Shown here in pieces: positions 63,920 to 64,000 of a stretch of 64,000 nt of DNA (positions within the stretch are counted from its first letter, which is position 1; each line of letters starts with the position of its first letter). The translations under genes were made by a program, and so were the position numbers. The DNA is from Enoplolaimus lenunculus (taxonomy: Eukaryota; Nematoda; Enoplea; Enoplida; Thoracostomopsidae). Location of the stretch: positions 1 through 64,000 of the forward strand of contig JASANG010003072.1 in the NCBI GenBank assembly GCA_030248215.1. The letters run 5' to 3'. The notes under the pieces were generated by a model. That model was given only the letters and a program-made list of their open reading frames with translations, was not told the origin of the DNA and did not search any database.

Positions 63920-64000
63920 TAGAGTTTATCGTTATTGCACGGGTGCAAAAACTTTTTAGTCCTTTGGTGTGGTCTATTTGTGAACCCATGAGGAACGCTT

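Overview
This 64 kb window is AT-rich animal DNA. It holds four protein-coding genes with short exons, canonical GT-AG introns and very repeat-rich introns and spacers. No complete transposase, rRNA or ordinary tRNA gene was recognised, and nothing looks bacterial. The host is an invertebrate. A nematode is my best guess, because the ubiquitous TTAGGC-type hexamer is the nematode telomere unit and the channel subunit has a nematode-like extracellular segment. The hexamer sits inside small transposons, so it is weak evidence, and an EXOG-type nuclease plus a GBA gene with many introns argue against a close relative of Caenorhabditis. The phylum is therefore left open.

Layout. (1) 1-16.5 kb, + strand: the 3' two-thirds of a DEG/ENaC sodium-channel subunit, eleven exons from 2946 to the stop at 16520; the first transmembrane part lies to the left or was not found. 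(2) 18.6-21.2 kb, - strand: the C-terminal five exons of an EXOG/endonuclease G-like nuclease. (3) 21.2-28.2 kb: intergenic, packed with small inverted-repeat elements. (4) 28.2-39.0 kb, + strand: a complete 11-exon glucosylceramidase (GBA, GH30) whose exons sum to exactly 539 codons plus a stop. (5) 43.0-52.4 kb, + strand: a five-exon gene for a predicted secreted 1395-residue protein that joins a giant, basic, low-complexity N-terminal region to a Cys-rich segment and a complete MBLAC1/SWIP-10-like metallo-beta-lactamase domain. (6) 52.4-64 kb: no gene recognised, only mobile-element copies and unassigned sequence.

The repeats fall into clear families that can be defined by termini and target duplications: about 30 copies or fragments of a TTAGGC-bearing MITE with 8-bp target duplications; a sister family with the same core but different ends; two near-palindromic CACTG-ended families inserting at TA; a CCGGAG-rich hAT-like MITE with 8-bp duplications; a piggyBac-like TTAA MITE carrying a tRNA-Gly-like segment; and several smaller ones. 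There is one probable solo LTR fossil in a GBA intron. The tandem arrays include a 38-bp minisatellite made of 25 copies of a splice acceptor plus the start of a channel exon.

The most interesting observations are: the minisatellite of decoy 3' splice sites directly in front of a real exon; long inverted repeats flanking a single channel exon; the fused secreted metallo-beta-lactamase protein; the tRNA-carrying piggyBac-like MITE; and intronic arrays of motifs that match CRE, E2F and AP-1 consensus sites. The four genes encode unrelated functions (ion channel, nuclease, lysosomal glycosidase, metallohydrolase) and there is no sign that they work together.
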